NCBI RefSeq assembly: GCF_003612015.1 | Contig: NZ_RARB01000004.1 | Location: forward strand, 62,001 to 126,000 | Source: Pantoea piersonii | GTDB lineage: Bacteria > Pseudomonadota > Gammaproteobacteria > Enterobacterales > Enterobacteriaceae | Length of the DNA: 64,000 nt | Reading direction: 5' to 3' | Part shown: one piece after another, positions 1 to 9,326 of the stretch | Position numbering within the stretch: position 1 is the stretch's first letter | Layout of the letters: each line of letters begins with the position of its first letter | Made by a program: the position numbers and the translations under genes | The notes under the pieces: model-generated | Databases searched by the model: none | Told to the model about the DNA's origin: nothing | What the model saw: only the letters and a program-made list of their open reading frames with translations

Positions 1-1329
1 CTGAAGCAGGGCGAGCCCTGGTCGGCGCTGGTCAAAAACCGCCGTAAAAACGGCGATCATTACTGGGTGCGCGCCAATGCGGTGCCGGTCGTGCGCGACG
101 GCAAAGTGCAGGGGTTTATGTCGGTGCGCACCAAGCCCGGCGAGGCGGAAATTCGCGCCACCGAGGCGCTCTATCGTGATTTCCGCGAAGGGCGGGCAAA
201 GGGACGCCGCTTCCATAAAGGGCTGATTGTGCGTACCGGCTGGCGACGCGTCGGCTCGCTGCTGAAAACGCTGCCGCTGCGCTGGCGTATTCACCTGCCG
301 CTGATGACGCTGCTGCCGCTGGCGGCGCTCAGCGCCGCGCTGCTCGGCATGACGCCCGCGTCGCTCGGCTGCTTTACCGGCGGCATGGCGATCCTGCTGC
401 TGCTGACCAGCCTGTGGATGGAACAGCAAATTTCGCGGCCTGTTGAACGTATTTGCCAGCAGGCGCTAAGCGTGGCGACCGGTGCCAGCCATAAGGTCGA
501 AGAGATGGAGCGCGTTGATGAAGTCGGAATGACGCTGCGCGCCGTCGGCCAGCTCGGCCTGATGTTTCGCTGGCTGGTGGATGACGTTAGCGGTCAGGCG
601 ATTAACGTCCTCAGCGCCAGTGACGCTATCGCTAACAGCAACAACGAGCTGAGCCGTCGTACCGAACAGGCGGCCGCCAATGTGCAGCAGACCGCCGCCA
701 CCATGAATGAAATGACCGCCACGGTGAAGAGCAACACCGAAACGGCGGGCGAGGTTAATACGCTCTCGGCGCATACCAGCCAGGCGGCGAGCAAGGGCGG
801 CGAAGTCATGCAGGAGATGGTGAGCATGATGGCGGAAATCGCCGAAAGCTCGCAGCGCATCGCCAATATCACCAGCGTAATCGACGGCATCGCCTTCCAG
901 ACAAATATCCTCGCGCTTAATGCCGCGGTGGAAGCGGCGCGCGCGGGCGAACAGGGCAAAGGCTTTGCGGTGGTGGCAGGAGAAGTGCGCAGCCTGGCGC
1001 AGCGCAGCGCGAAGGCCGCCAGCGAAATTAAAAGCCTGGTGGAAACCAGCGCCAGCCGCGTCCAGCTTGGCAGCAATCATGCCGACGCGGCGGGCCGCAC
1101 CATGCAGGATATTGTCGCGCAGGTGCAGAACGTCTCTTCACTGATTGCGCAGATCAGCGCCGCCACCGCCGAGCAGTCCACCGCGCTGGGCGAAATCTCT
1201 ACGGCGGTCGAGGATCTCGACGATATTACCCACCGCAACGCGGCACGGGTGCAGGAGAGCGCGGAGGCGTCGGGTCGTATGACGCATCAGGCTAACCGAC
1301 TGGTGGAAGCTATCAGCGTCTTCCGCTAA
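1..1329 (+). CDS. aer: Aerotaxis receptor Aer, 5' end missing
   Basis: Membrane-anchored redox/oxygen sensor that signals to CheA/CheW. The reading frame is open from base 1, so the N-terminal half of the PAS domain lies outside the window; 442 residues are visible. The visible start ([12 protein letters not shown], then VQGFMSVRT) is the FAD-binding PAS tail and matches E. coli Aer closely. It is followed by a hydrophobic anchor (about residues 97-138, with a short break), a HAMP-like stretch, and the methyl-accepting signalling hairpin with [20 protein letters not shown] and [12 protein letters not shown] (about 298-330). The C terminus (AISVFR) lacks an NWETF-type CheR tether, as in Aer. 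It ends tail to tail with the next gene, overlapping by 4 bases. Identification is firm; only the length is unknown. Confidence 0.93.
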   Translation: MKQGEPWSALVKNRRKNGDHYWVRANAVPVVRDGKVQGFMSVRTKPGEAEIRATEALYRDFREGRAKGRRFHKGLIVRTGWRRVGSLLKTLPLRWRIHLPLMTLLPLAALSAALLGMTPASLGCFTGGMAILLLLTSLWMEQQISRPVERICQQALSVATGASHKVEEMERVDEVGMTLRAVGQLGLMFRWLVDDVSGQAINVLSASDAIANSNNELSRRTEQAAANVQQTAATMNEMTATVKSNTETAGEVNTLSAHTSQAASKGGEVMQEMVSMMAEIAESSQRIANITSVIDGIAFQTNILALNAAVEAARAGEQGKGFAVVAGEVRSLAQRSAKAASEIKSLVETSASRVQLGSNHADAAGRTMQDIVAQVQNVSSLIAQISAATAEQSTALGEISTAVEDLDDITHRNAARVQESAEASGRMTHQANRLVEAISVFR

Positions 1330-2288
1330 GAGGCGACGCGGCTCTCATCTCGTCCGGCGCGCAGCGCGCCGGGCGGCTGGCCGACAATACGCTTAAAGGC
1401 GCGGCTAAAGGCCGCCAGCGAGCCGTAACCGAGCTGGAACGCCACTACCTCCACCGCCTCGCCGTTATTGACGATGCGCTGCACCGCCAGCCGCATACGC
1501 AGTTCGGTCAGGTAGCGCAGCGGCGTCATGGTCGTGGCGTTCTGAAAGCGCTCGGCAAATACCGAACGCGAGCAGCCCGCCACCCGCGCCAGTCTTTCAA
1601 CCGTCCAGCTCTCTCCTGGCTCGCGGTGCATCGCGGCGATCGCTTTGCTCAGACGCGGATCGCGCATCGCCTGCACCAGCCCGCTGCCCTGACCGCAGCC
1701 ATTCTCTACCCAGCCGCGTACGATCAGCGCCGCCACCACGTCCGCCAGCCGCGACAGGATACCGGCGAACCCGGCGTGCCGCGTGCGCGACTCGCGCTCC
1801 ATCGCGTCGAGAATGGGCTGGATCTCCGGGTACTTCGACAGCAGCGTGCTGACCAGCATGATATCCGGCATGGTGTTGATCAACGGCTGCATGCCGCCCA
1901 GCTCGAATTTCATGCAGGCGCTGAATAAAATCACGCTCTCCTCATCGTCGCAGGCGTCGGCGGGCGCGCCGATGGCGCACACGCTGTCGCAGATCGGCTT
2001 GCTGACGAAGGCGGCGATGTTTTCGCTGGCGGCGTCGGGTGACGAGAGCAGGCTGTGCGGTTTGCCATGCGGGATCAGCAGCGCGTCACCGGTATTCAGG
2101 GTGAAAATCGCACCCGACGCGCCACGCACCAGCAGCGGCCCGCGTCCGACAAAGTGAAACTGCGCGCGGCCTGGCGCCTGCTCATAGCGCAGCCCGAAGG
2201 GCGCGGCGAGCTGAATGCGTTGATAGGTCACGCCGTGCAGCCGCATTCCCATCAGCAGCTCGCTGGTCAGATCTTCATAATGGCTCAT
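1326..2288 (-). CDS. AraC-family regulator with N-terminal cupin
   Basis: Transcription factor of 320 residues. The N-terminal part (about 20-200) resembles the cupin_6 ligand-binding domain, with [14 protein letters not shown] as the barrel strand motif. The C-terminal 100 residues hold the two helix-turn-helix motifs ([21 protein letters not shown] and [22 protein letters not shown]). It is divergent from the NepI-like exporter with 105 bases between the start codons, which suggests it controls that gene and itself. This family (AraC plus cupin_6) often sits next to MFS exporters and responds to small organic compounds. The effector cannot be told from sequence. Confidence 0.88.
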   Translation of the reverse strand: MSHYEDLTSELLMGMRLHGVTYQRIQLAAPFGLRYEQAPGRAQFHFVGRGPLLVRGASGAIFTLNTGDALLIPHGKPHSLLSSPDAASENIAAFVSKPICDSVCAIGAPADACDDEESVILFSACMKFELGGMQPLINTMPDIMLVSTLLSKYPEIQPILDAMERESRTRHAGFAGILSRLADVVAALIVRGWVENGCGQGSGLVQAMRDPRLSKAIAAMHREPGESWTVERLARVAGCSRSVFAERFQNATTMTPLRYLTELRMRLAVQRIVNNGEAVEVVAFQLGYGSLAAFSRAFKRIVGQPPGALRAGRDESRVAS

Positions 2289-2393
2289 GGCATTCCAGAC
2301 GAATTATCAATAATGAAGGTGTCGTCATCATAGATCGTCTTGCCCGCAATCTCTATGCTCCAGCCTTAATCATTTTTTCTCTGGAGAAGCTAC

Positions 2394-3581
2394 ATGAGTC
2401 TGAGCACAGAAGTGGCTGATGAGGTTTCCGTCCCCGCGCGTCCCGCCTGGGGCGCGGTGTTTTCAATGGCGTTTGGCGTATTCGGGTTAATCACCGCCGA
2501 GTTTCTGCCGGTTAGCCTGCTGACGCCGATCGCGGCTTCGCTGCAGGTGTCGGAAGGGCAGGCGGGCCAGACGGTGACGGTGACCGCGCTGGTGGCGTTA
2601 CTGACCAGCCTGGTGGTGGGCAGCGTAACGCGGCGGCTGGATCGTCGCGTGGTGATGCTGGCCTTTACGCTGTTGCTGGTCGCCTCGGCACTGCTGGTGG
2701 CGCTGGCGAGTAATCTGACGCTGATCCTGCTGGCGCGCGTGCTGCTTGGTATGGCGATTGGCGGTTTCTGGACGCTCTCGACCGCGATTACCATGCGCCT
2801 GGTGCCGAGCGCTCAGGTGCCGCGCGCGCTGTCGATCGTTTTCAGCGGGATTTCGCTGGCGACCATCATCGCCGCGCCGCTCGGCAGCTATCTCGGCGGC
2901 CTGATCGGCTGGCGCAATATCTTTATGCTCACCGCAGGCCTGGGCGTGCTGGCGCTCATCTGGCAATGCTTTACGCTGCCTGCCATGCCGCCAGAGAACA
3001 AAGCGCGTAGCGGCGGGGTACTCGATCTGCTGCGCAGCGGGCTGATGCGCTGGGGCATGCTGGCGGTAATTATGATGTTTACCGGCCACTTCGCCTTCTT
3101 TACCTATCTGCGTCCTTTCCTGGAGAGCAGCGCGCAGCTGAGCCTGAATCAGCTGTCGCTGGTGCTGCTGGCGTTTGGCGTGGCTAACTTTTTCGGCACC
3201 TCGCTGGCGGGTTATCTGGTGACGCGCAGCGTATCGCTGACGCTGAGCGTGATGGCGCTGGTAATGAGCGCGACCGCGCTGCTGCTGGTGAGTTTCGCCG
3301 AGGTCTCCTGGCTGGTCGCCGCGGGCGTGGCGTTGTGGGGACTCGCTTTTGGTTCGATGCCGACCGGCTGGTCCACCTGGATCTCGCGCGCGGTGCCGGA
3401 CGATGCCGAATCGGGCGGCGGTCTGCTGGTGGCGACCATCCAGCTGGCGATTACCGCAGGCGCGGCGGCGGGCGGCTGGATGTTCGATCTGCAGGGCGCA
3501 GGCGGCGTCTTTCTCGCCAGCGGCGTGCTGATGCTGCTCGCCTCCATCACCATATTTACCCGAGTGCGTCATCACGGCTAA
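2394..3581 (+). CDS. NepI-like MFS efflux transporter (DHA1)
   Basis: Inner-membrane proton-coupled exporter of 395 residues with 12 predicted membrane segments. It matches E. coli NepI (purine ribonucleoside efflux) through its length: the N terminus reads WGAVFSMAFGVFGLITAEFL, then LTPIAASLQVSEGQAGQTV, GFWTLSTAITMRLVP, GHFAFFTYLRPF and PTGWSTWISRAVPD all have direct NepI counterparts. NepI exports inosine and related nucleosides; whether this protein has the same substrate is inference, since close DHA1 paralogues differ. The start is preceded by CTGGAGAAG. A strong terminator follows. Likely controlled by the divergent AraC/cupin protein. Confidence 0.85.
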   Translation: MSLSTEVADEVSVPARPAWGAVFSMAFGVFGLITAEFLPVSLLTPIAASLQVSEGQAGQTVTVTALVALLTSLVVGSVTRRLDRRVVMLAFTLLLVASALLVALASNLTLILLARVLLGMAIGGFWTLSTAITMRLVPSAQVPRALSIVFSGISLATIIAAPLGSYLGGLIGWRNIFMLTAGLGVLALIWQCFTLPAMPPENKARSGGVLDLLRSGLMRWGMLAVIMMFTGHFAFFTYLRPFLESSAQLSLNQLSLVLLAFGVANFFGTSLAGYLVTRSVSLTLSVMALVMSATALLLVSFAEVSWLVAAGVALWGLAFGSMPTGWSTWISRAVPDDAESGGGLLVATIQLAITAGAAAGGWMFDLQGAGGVFLASGVLMLLASITIFTRVRHHG

Positions 3582-3588
3582 AAGGCTT

Positions 3589-3617
3589 AAGGGCAGCGAA
3601 ATATGCTGCCCTTTTTT
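3589..3617 (+). terminator. Rho-independent terminator after the NepI-like gene
   Basis: A 7-bp stem GGGCAGC/GCTGCCC (3591-3597 with 3605-3611) with a 7-base loop is followed directly by six T. It lies 8 bases after the stop codon. Confidence 0.9.
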
Positions 3618-3796
3618 ATTATCCCAGAGAGTTAACCTTTTGCGGCGCGGCTACACCAATTGTGCGCTTTCATCGTCAGTAAATTTGATAAAGAACGGCA
3701 ATTATCTCCGCTATCCGCTGCATCAACCTCGGTCTATTATTCATATCAACAAGGCGAAACGCCTTACCTTACTAAACATCTACCAAGGAATTGACC

Positions 3797-4006
3797 ATGA
3801 AAACCATCAAAACTTTTGCTGCTGTTATCGCTCTCTCTGTTCTTCCGCTGACCAGCTTCGCGCAGAGCGTAACCGCTACCGACTCGACGCTGGACGGCGC
3901 GGAAGCAAAAATCGCGGCGCAGGCGAAAGACGCGGGCGCATCATATAAAGTGACCGAAGCCTACACCAACAACGGCGTGCATATGACTGCTGAACTGCTG
4001 AAATAA
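3797..4006 (+). CDS. Small secreted DUF1471 (BhsA/McbA/YhcN) protein
   Basis: A 69-residue protein with a signal peptide (MKTIKTFAAVIALSVLPLTSFA) and a short mature part ending NNGVHMTAELLK. The layout and the repeated A-x-x-A-x-x-A-x-x-G-A-x-x-Y pattern (EAKIAAQAKDAGASYKVTEA) fit the DUF1471 family, whose members (BhsA, McbA, YhcN) are periplasmic or outer-membrane stress and biofilm proteins of 80-90 residues; this one is on the short side. The ATG at 3797 is chosen over the in-frame TTG at 3791 because AAGGA at 3784-3788 is correctly spaced for it. Single-gene unit. Exact role unknown. Confidence 0.75.
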   Translation: MKTIKTFAAVIALSVLPLTSFAQSVTATDSTLDGAEAKIAAQAKDAGASYKVTEAYTNNGVHMTAELLK

Positions 4007-4026
4007 GTCTGACCGGCTGTTGCTGA

Positions 4027-4048
4027 CAGGACGCCCTCGGGCGTCCTG
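4027..4048 (+). terminator. Strong hairpin after the DUF1471 gene, no T-run
   Basis: Perfect stem CAGGACGCCC/GGGCGTCCTG with a 2-base loop 20 bases after the stop codon. There is no run of T after it, so it may protect the 3' end of the mRNA or work as a weak terminator. Confidence 0.5.
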
Positions 4049-4215
4049 GCGGCGTTGTAAGCGCGGGAAACCGCTTCCCTTTCGGCGTTAAATCCTTATC
4101 ATTTGCTAAAAAACATATCTTTGACGGCTTCAGGGCCGCTTCTCTTTTTGCAGGGTTTGCAATGTGAGCTTTCCAGCACTGCCTGACGGCGGTGAATCTT
4201 TACTATGGAGAGATC

Positions 4216-5244
4216 ATGAAATCCTTATCCTTTGCGCTGCTCGCTACCGCGCTCTTTTCCGCCTCCGGCATGCTGGCGCATGCAGACGAACTCAACCAGC
4301 CCGTCAGTAAGGGCGCTTATGAACTCGCCTTCAGCCCCAGCGACAATGCGCTTTTTCTCGCCGCGTCTCAGGGCAGTGATGCGCCGGGCGGCGCGGTATT
4401 CCGCCTCGATCCGCAGACTCTGGCCGTTAAGCAAACCCTTCCTACCGAGCTGAAAAGTTTCGGCGCGGCCATTAATCCGCAAACCAACGTGCTTTACGTC
4501 GGCAATACCCTGAACGGCGCGCTCACCGCCATTGATGCCGCCAGCGGCAAGGTTATCAACACGCTGGTGCTGGATGGCCGCAAGCGCAGCGAAAACGTGC
4601 GTCCGCTGCAGCCGCGCGAGATCGCCGTCGACGTGAAAACCGACCGCGTGTACGTGACCGGGATCGGCCCGCAAAGCGTGGTCTGGGTGGTGGACGGCAA
4701 AACGCTGCGGCTGATTAGCGTGGTGCCGAATACCGGCAAAATGGGCACCGGCCTGGCGGTCGACAGCGAGCGGCAGAAACTCTATGTTACCAACGGTGAT
4801 GGCGAGCTGGTCACCATCAACACCCGCACCAACGCCATTGAAAAACGCCAGAAAATCGACGGCGATAACGCGCATTTCTTCCTGAATATCGCGCTCGATA
4901 CCCAGGGCCAGCGCGCCTTCCTCAGCGACGCGAAGCAGCCGCAGGTGCTGGTCATCGATTTGCGCGATCAAAAGGTGATCCAGTCGATCGCCGTTCCGGA
5001 GTCGCTGGCGGTGCTGTTTAATCCCCACAGCAATGCGCTTTACGTCACGCACCGCAAAGCGGGCGAGGTAAGCATCATTGACGCTGCCAGCTATCAGGTA
5101 AAACGCAGGGTTAAAACGCCGGGCCTGCCTAACAGCCTGGCGCTTTCCGCCGACGGCAGGACGCTGTTCGTTAGCGTCAAACAGCCAGGCTCGCGCAAAG
5201 AGCCGCCGAAAGATCCAGACAGCGTGATGCGCATCGCGCTTTGA
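4216..5244 (+). CDS. YncE-like periplasmic beta-propeller protein (paralogue 1)
   Basis: Predicted exported protein of 342 residues: signal peptide about 1-23 (ending GMLAHA) then a seven-bladed YVTN-type propeller. Blade motifs are visible as LYVGNTLNGALTAIDAASGK, RVYVTGIG, KLYVTNGDGELVTI and ALYVTHRKAGEVSIID. This matches E. coli YncE, a periplasmic propeller of unsettled function that binds DNA in vitro. The start is the ATG at 4216, with GGAGA 7-9 bases upstream; an in-frame GTG at 4192 is less likely because it would bury the signal peptide. A second, lipoprotein-type paralogue lies at 43678-44763 with a clear Fur box; no convincing Fur box is visible here. Confidence 0.82.
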   Translation: MKSLSFALLATALFSASGMLAHADELNQPVSKGAYELAFSPSDNALFLAASQGSDAPGGAVFRLDPQTLAVKQTLPTELKSFGAAINPQTNVLYVGNTLNGALTAIDAASGKVINTLVLDGRKRSENVRPLQPREIAVDVKTDRVYVTGIGPQSVVWVVDGKTLRLISVVPNTGKMGTGLAVDSERQKLYVTNGDGELVTINTRTNAIEKRQKIDGDNAHFFLNIALDTQGQRAFLSDAKQPQVLVIDLRDQKVIQSIAVPESLAVLFNPHSNALYVTHRKAGEVSIIDAASYQVKRRVKTPGLPNSLALSADGRTLFVSVKQPGSRKEPPKDPDSVMRIAL

Positions 5245-5262
5245 TTTCACTGTTAGTTTCAG

Positions 5263-5290
5263 GGGCGGCTGCGGGCCGCCCTTTGCATTT
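5263..5290 (+). terminator. Probable terminator after the first YncE-like gene
   Basis: Stem GGGCGGC/GCCGCCC (5263-5269 with 5275-5281) followed by TTTGCATTT. The T-run is interrupted, so strength is uncertain. Confidence 0.55.
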
Positions 5291-5352
5291 CTTCGGCTAC
5301 CTTTAAAAGCGTGCCGCTGCCTGGCGGCATCAACACCATTGGAGAGGATGCA

Positions 5353-6990
5353 ATGAGCCAGTTCCTGATGAATGAAAAAAATAATCTGGTCAACGAAGCG
5401 ATAGAGGGCGTACTGCTGAGCACGCCCTGGCACAACCTCAGCCGCCTGGATTTAGGCGACGACATTCGGGTCGTGGTGCGCAACGACTGGGACAAAAGCA
5501 AGGTGGCGCTGATTTCGGGCGGCGGTTCAGGGCATGAGCCGGCCCATGCCGGCTTCGTCGGCAAAGGGATGCTGACCGCCGCAGTCTGCGGCGATATTTT
5601 CGCCTCGCCCAGCGTTGACGCGGTGCTGAGCGCCATCATTAACGTCACCGGCGACGCGGGCTGCTTGCTCATCGTGAAAAACTATACCGGCGACCGCCTC
5701 AATTTCGGCCTGGCGGCGGAGAAGGCGCGGGCGCAGGGCTATAAGGTCGAGATGGTAATGGTGCAGGACGATATCGCCCTGCCGGATAACCCGCAGCCGC
5801 GCGGCATCGCAGGCACCGCGCTGATCCATAAAATCGCCGGTTATGCCGCAGAGCAGGGGCAGTCGCTGGCGCAGGTAAAAACGCTGGCGCAGCGTGCCAT
5901 CAAGGGTACGGCGAGCATCGGCGTCGCCTTCTCGACCTGTCATATTCCCGGCGAAAAGCGCGACAACCGCGTTAAAGAGGGCGAGAGCGAGCTGGGCATG
6001 GGCATTCACGGCGAGCCGGGCGTCATTACGCTGGACACACAGAACAGCGAAAAGCTGGTCAGTATCATGACGGAGAAACTGGCTAACAGCCTCTCTTCCG
6101 GCACCAGAGCGGTGCTGCTGGTCAACAATCTCGGCGGCTTCTCTATGCTGGAGCTGGCGCTGGTGACGCGCGAGGTGCTGAAAAGCCCGCTGGCGGCGCA
6201 AATCAGCCATCTGATCGGCCCGGCGACGCTGGTGAGCGCGCTGGACATGAAAGGATTTTCGCTGACGGTGCTGCAGATCGAGGCGGCGTTTCTTGAAGCG
6301 CTGAAAGCGCCGGTTGAGGTGCTGGGCTGGGCGCCGATCCATGCAGTAGAGCAGGTGACGACGCTGAGCAGCCAGCGCGTGGTCAGCAAGCTGGAGTTTA
6401 CGCCTTCGCAGGATGAGCAGACGGCGCGGGTGGTGAGCCGCGTTGCGCAGACGCTGATCGATCTTGAAGCTGAGCTGAACGCGCTGGACGCAAAAGTTGG
6501 CGATGGCGATACCGGCTCGACCTTTGCCGCGGGCGCGCGCAAGGTGAAAAGCGCGCTGGAGGCGCAGCAGCTGCCGCTGGCGGATCTGCCGTCGCTGTTC
6601 GCGCTGGTGGGCGAACAGCTGGCGACGGTGATGGGCGGGTCGAGCGGCGTGCTGATGTCGATCCTCTTTACCGCGGCGGGCCAGCAGCTGGCGCAGGGCG
6701 GCACGCTGCCGGAGGCGTTACAGCAGGGGCTGGCGCAGATGAAGCACTACGGCGGCGCGCAGATTGGCCATCGCACGCTGATCGATGCGCTGGAACCGGC
6801 GCTGGAGGCGCTGGTCGCGGGCAATACCCTGGCGGAGGCGGCAGAGGCCGCGGCGCAGGGCGCTGAATCAACGGCGCAGATGCAGAGCGCCAGAGCGGGG
6901 CGCTCCTCTTACCTGAATCAGCAGACGCTGGATGGGGTGAAAGATCCTGGCGCGTACGCCGTGGAGCGGGTTTTCGCCGCGCTGGTTTAA
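5353..6990 (+). CDS. dhaK: ATP-dependent dihydroxyacetone kinase (DhaK-DhaL fusion)
   Basis: Single-chain glycerone kinase of 545 residues, phosphorylating dihydroxyacetone to DHAP with ATP. The DhaK half (1 to about 330) holds SGGGSGHEPAHAGFVGKGML and His219 in GMGIHGEPG, the residue expected to bind substrate covalently as a hemiaminal. The DhaL half (about 350-545) holds the Mg-ATP aspartates in DAKVGDGDTGS (Asp379, 384, 386), then GGSSGVLMSILF and GGAQIGHRTLIDAL. Length matches the Citrobacter freundii type (552 residues) rather than the PTS-dependent DhaKLM of E. coli. No glycerol dehydrogenase or regulator is next to it. The start follows GGAGAGGATGCA; an upstream in-frame extension to 5311 is not needed. 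Confidence 0.92.
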   Translation: MSQFLMNEKNNLVNEAIEGVLLSTPWHNLSRLDLGDDIRVVVRNDWDKSKVALISGGGSGHEPAHAGFVGKGMLTAAVCGDIFASPSVDAVLSAIINVTGDAGCLLIVKNYTGDRLNFGLAAEKARAQGYKVEMVMVQDDIALPDNPQPRGIAGTALIHKIAGYAAEQGQSLAQVKTLAQRAIKGTASIGVAFSTCHIPGEKRDNRVKEGESELGMGIHGEPGVITLDTQNSEKLVSIMTEKLANSLSSGTRAVLLVNNLGGFSMLELALVTREVLKSPLAAQISHLIGPATLVSALDMKGFSLTVLQIEAAFLEALKAPVEVLGWAPIHAVEQVTTLSSQRVVSKLEFTPSQDEQTARVVSRVAQTLIDLEAELNALDAKVGDGDTGSTFAAGARKVKSALEAQQLPLADLPSLFALVGEQLATVMGGSSGVLMSILFTAAGQQLAQGGTLPEALQQGLAQMKHYGGAQIGHRTLIDALEPALEALVAGNTLAEAAEAAAQGAESTAQMQSARAGRSSYLNQQTLDGVKDPGAYAVERVFAALV

Positions 6991-7003
6991 CCTTTTCCTC
7001 GCT

Positions 7004-7033
7004 GTCCCGCGCACCGGCTGCGCGGGACCTTTT
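7004..7033 (+). terminator. Terminator after the dihydroxyacetone kinase gene
   Basis: Ten-bp stem GTCCCGCGCA/TGCGCGGGAC (7004-7013 with 7019-7028) followed by CTTTT. The GTCCCGCG core resembles the intergenic repeats at 20.0 and 44.8 kb. Confidence 0.8.
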
Positions 7034-7053
7034 GCTGCCGGGATCCTGCCGCG

Positions 7054-8295
7054 CTACTCGTTTTCCGCCGCTTCGCGCATCATCTCCTGATGCGGAATAT
7101 CCTGCAGGATTTGCTCAAAGCTGCGCAGACGTTTGTAGATCGACATCAGCTCCACCAGCGTCGACCAGGAGGTGATCAGATACTGGAACGAGGAGCGCAC
7201 CTGGTCGAACACGTTAGTGATCTGGTTCAGCAAACCGAGCGTAATGGTGCCCGCCACGATCGACGGGAACAGCACAAACAGACCGAAAACGTTATCGACC
7301 TGCAGATAGAGAATGCGGGTGATATTAAAGTAGAGATAGTGAAAGTAGAGGCGGAAGTAGTTAACCCGCACGCGGCTAAACAGCGCCTGCACTGTCGGCG
7401 GCGTCGCGCGATCGGGATCGTCCTCGCCATACACCAGCTCTTTACGGTAAGCCGCTTCAACCCGCTGATTGCGGAATTCCAGGCCCGGCAGCTTAATGCC
7501 CACCAGCGCCAGCAGCGCTGTGCCGAAGAGCGACCAGAGCAGCGCCGCAACCACCAGCGCGTAGGGAATATTGCCGAGAATCGGCACGTCTTTCACGTGG
7601 TGCGACAGGCTAATCAACACCGGTAAAAAGGCCACCAGCGTCATAATCGCCTGAATAAAACTCACGCCCCAGCTCTCCAGCGTACTGGCGAAGCGCATGG
7701 TGTCTTCCTGCACACGCTGCGCCGCGCCTTCCACCTCGCGCAGACGCTGCCAGTTATGCATGTAGTAGTTGTTCATCGCGGTGCGCCAGCGGAACACCCA
7801 GTGACTGATAAAGAATGAGTTCATCACGCCGATGACGACGGCAATAAGCGCGATGCCGAGAAAGGCCATCACTTCGGCGTAAAAACGGTTTATCTGCACT
7901 GAGCCCGCTTTAGTCAGCGCCTGCTGAATCAGATCGTAGAACGGGCCGTACCAGGCGTTAATCGCGACGCCGACCTGTACGCCGAACCAGGTGACGAAAA
8001 TAATCAGTGCTGAGCCCCAGACCGACCAGCGCTGCCACGGATGGTTATCAATAGCGCGCCAGGCCAGGGCGAATAGCGCCACGACAATCCAGTAATAGCT
8101 GTAAAACCAGAGCTGGCTGGGCGCGATAAAGCGCGCGGCCGTGGTCGGCAGCTGCTGCTGCATCGCAGCATGTAGCGCTGACCAGCGTGACGGCAGATCG
8201 TCGGCAAAGCCGAACCAGGCAAAAATCGCGATCAGGCTCCAGATCGCCGCCGTGCTGAAAAACAGCGCTGGCCGGGGGAAAAAAGACTTAAACAT
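7054..8295 (-). CDS. sbmA: SbmA peptide antibiotic uptake transporter
   Basis: Inner-membrane proton-driven importer of 413 residues (E. coli SbmA 406) that lets in microcins, bleomycin and proline-rich antimicrobial peptides. It matches SbmA throughout: MFKSFFP start, [75 protein letters not shown] and [19 protein letters not shown]. SbmA/BacA proteins look like ABC membrane domains without an ATPase, and none is present here. In E. coli sbmA is followed by yaiW; here it stands alone. The upstream 300 bases are shared with the divergent gluconate dehydrogenase operon. Confidence 0.95.
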   Translation of the reverse strand: MFKSFFPRPALFFSTAAIWSLIAIFAWFGFADDLPSRWSALHAAMQQQLPTTAARFIAPSQLWFYSYYWIVVALFALAWRAIDNHPWQRWSVWGSALIIFVTWFGVQVGVAINAWYGPFYDLIQQALTKAGSVQINRFYAEVMAFLGIALIAVVIGVMNSFFISHWVFRWRTAMNNYYMHNWQRLREVEGAAQRVQEDTMRFASTLESWGVSFIQAIMTLVAFLPVLISLSHHVKDVPILGNIPYALVVAALLWSLFGTALLALVGIKLPGLEFRNQRVEAAYRKELVYGEDDPDRATPPTVQALFSRVRVNYFRLYFHYLYFNITRILYLQVDNVFGLFVLFPSIVAGTITLGLLNQITNVFDQVRSSFQYLITSWSTLVELMSIYKRLRSFEQILQDIPHQEMMREAAENE

Positions 8296-8466
8296 AGGCT
8301 CTCCGCTGTTGTATGCATCCTTTTATAACGTTTTTTAGCGTTATTTGTCTGCTGAGTGTTGTTTCTGAAGGTGACAGCGTTCGCCCACGTCAGGTAAAGC
8401 ATTCCGACGAGATGTTAATGAATTTGTGCGAATTTGTTTTGACGAACTAAATGTTTCGCCACAACG

Positions 8467-8476
8467 GTGTTACACT
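8467..8476 (+). promoter_or_regulatory. Likely extended -10 promoter of the gluconate dehydrogenase operon
   Basis: TGTTACACT carries a TGn extension and a TACACT hexamer. No good -35 lies 16-18 bases upstream, which is usual for extended -10 promoters. The predicted start of transcription (about 8483) abuts the GntR-type palindrome. Confidence 0.4.
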
Positions 8477-8484
8477 AGCGCCCG

Positions 8485-8500
8485 CTGTTACCGGTAACAG
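8485..8500. promoter_or_regulatory. GntR-type gluconate operator
   Basis: CTGTTACCGGTAACAG is a perfect 16-bp palindrome whose core TGTTACCGGTAACA is the known GntR/IdnR (LacI-family gluconate repressor) recognition sequence of E. coli (ATGTTACCGGTAACAT). It lies about 90 bases before the first gene of the gluconate dehydrogenase operon and would overlap the start of transcription, so GntR would repress until gluconate is present. No gntR gene is in the window. Confidence 0.75.
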
Positions 8501-8592
8501 TGCTGCTGTAACCCTTAATCCGCATAAAAAAATCATTACAACGCAACTGTTTAACTTTCATGCCGCATTATAAGCGGTACTGAGGCAATGTC

Positions 8593-9324
8593 ATGTCAGA
8601 ACAAAAACGTGGCCAGACACGCAGGGATTTTCTGTTAAAGACCATTGCGCTGGCACCCGCCATGGCGGCAGGTAGCGCCGTCGTCGGGGGCTTCAGCGTG
8701 GCGCCTGCGGTACAGGCCGCCGATCCCGCTGCTGCGCAACCCGCGCGCGACTATCAGCCGAGCTGGTTTACCGCAGAAGAGTTCGCCTTTATCAAAGCAG
8801 CCGTTGCACGCCTGATCCCAAATGACGAGCGTGGCCCCGGCGCGCTGGAAGCGGGCGTGCCGGAGTTTATCGACCGCCAGATGAATACCCCTTACGCCAC
8901 CGGCGCTAACTGGTATATGCAGGGACCGTTCAATCCGGATCTGCCTAAAGAGCTGGGCTATCAGCTGCCGCTGGTGCCGCAGCAGATCTACCGTCTGGGT
9001 CTGGCGGACGCCGACGACTACAGCAAGCGTCAGCATGGCAAGGTGTTCGCCGATCTCAGCGGCGAGCAGCAGGATGCGCTGCTGCAGGCGATGGAGAGCG
9101 GCCAGGCCGATTTTCGCCAGCTGCCAGCGAAAACCTTCTTCGCCTTCCTGATCCAGAATACCCGCGAAGGCTTCTTTAGCGACCCGATTCACGGCGGCAA
9201 CCAGAATATGGTGGGCTGGAAGCTGATCGGCTTTCCCGGCGCGCGCGCCGACTTTATGGACTGGGTTGAACGCGGCGAGCGTTATCCCTTCCCGTCAGTT
9301 TCTATTCGCGGGGAGCGCGCGTAA
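8593..9324 (+). CDS. Gluconate 2-dehydrogenase, subunit 3 (gamma), Tat-exported
   Basis: Small subunit (243 residues) of the membrane-bound flavin dehydrogenase family that includes gluconate 2-dehydrogenase. A twin-arginine signal is plain: TRRDFLLK at residues 9-16, a hydrophobic stretch, and a probable cleavage after APAVQA (about 42). The mature part has [21 protein letters not shown] and [20 protein letters not shown], which are the gluconate_2-dh3 family features. The catalytic subunit has no signal of its own and is thought to ride through the Tat pore with this one. First gene of a three-gene operon; 2 bases separate it from the next start. A substrate other than gluconate (for example fructose or sorbitol) is possible in this family, but the operator supports gluconate. 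Confidence 0.88.
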   Translation: MSEQKRGQTRRDFLLKTIALAPAMAAGSAVVGGFSVAPAVQAADPAAAQPARDYQPSWFTAEEFAFIKAAVARLIPNDERGPGALEAGVPEFIDRQMNTPYATGANWYMQGPFNPDLPKELGYQLPLVPQQIYRLGLADADDYSKRQHGKVFADLSGEQQDALLQAMESGQADFRQLPAKTFFAFLIQNTREGFFSDPIHGGNQNMVGWKLIGFPGARADFMDWVERGERYPFPSVSIRGERA

Positions 9325-9326
9325 CC

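Noticed and set aside
4088..4110. Possible Fur box (CTTATCATTT) before the first YncE-like gene
   Set aside because: Only one half resembles the 7-1-7 consensus; the other half matches about three of seven bases.
4225..5433. 402-codon minus-strand open frame opposite the YncE-like gene
   Set aside because: It mirrors a real gene with a signal peptide and propeller motifs; its translation is rich in His, Arg and Gln with no family pattern, the usual shadow in G+C-rich genes. The same applies to 2598-3575, 5527-6342, 10269-11156 and 40011-41030 on the minus strand and 17739-18674 on the plus strand.
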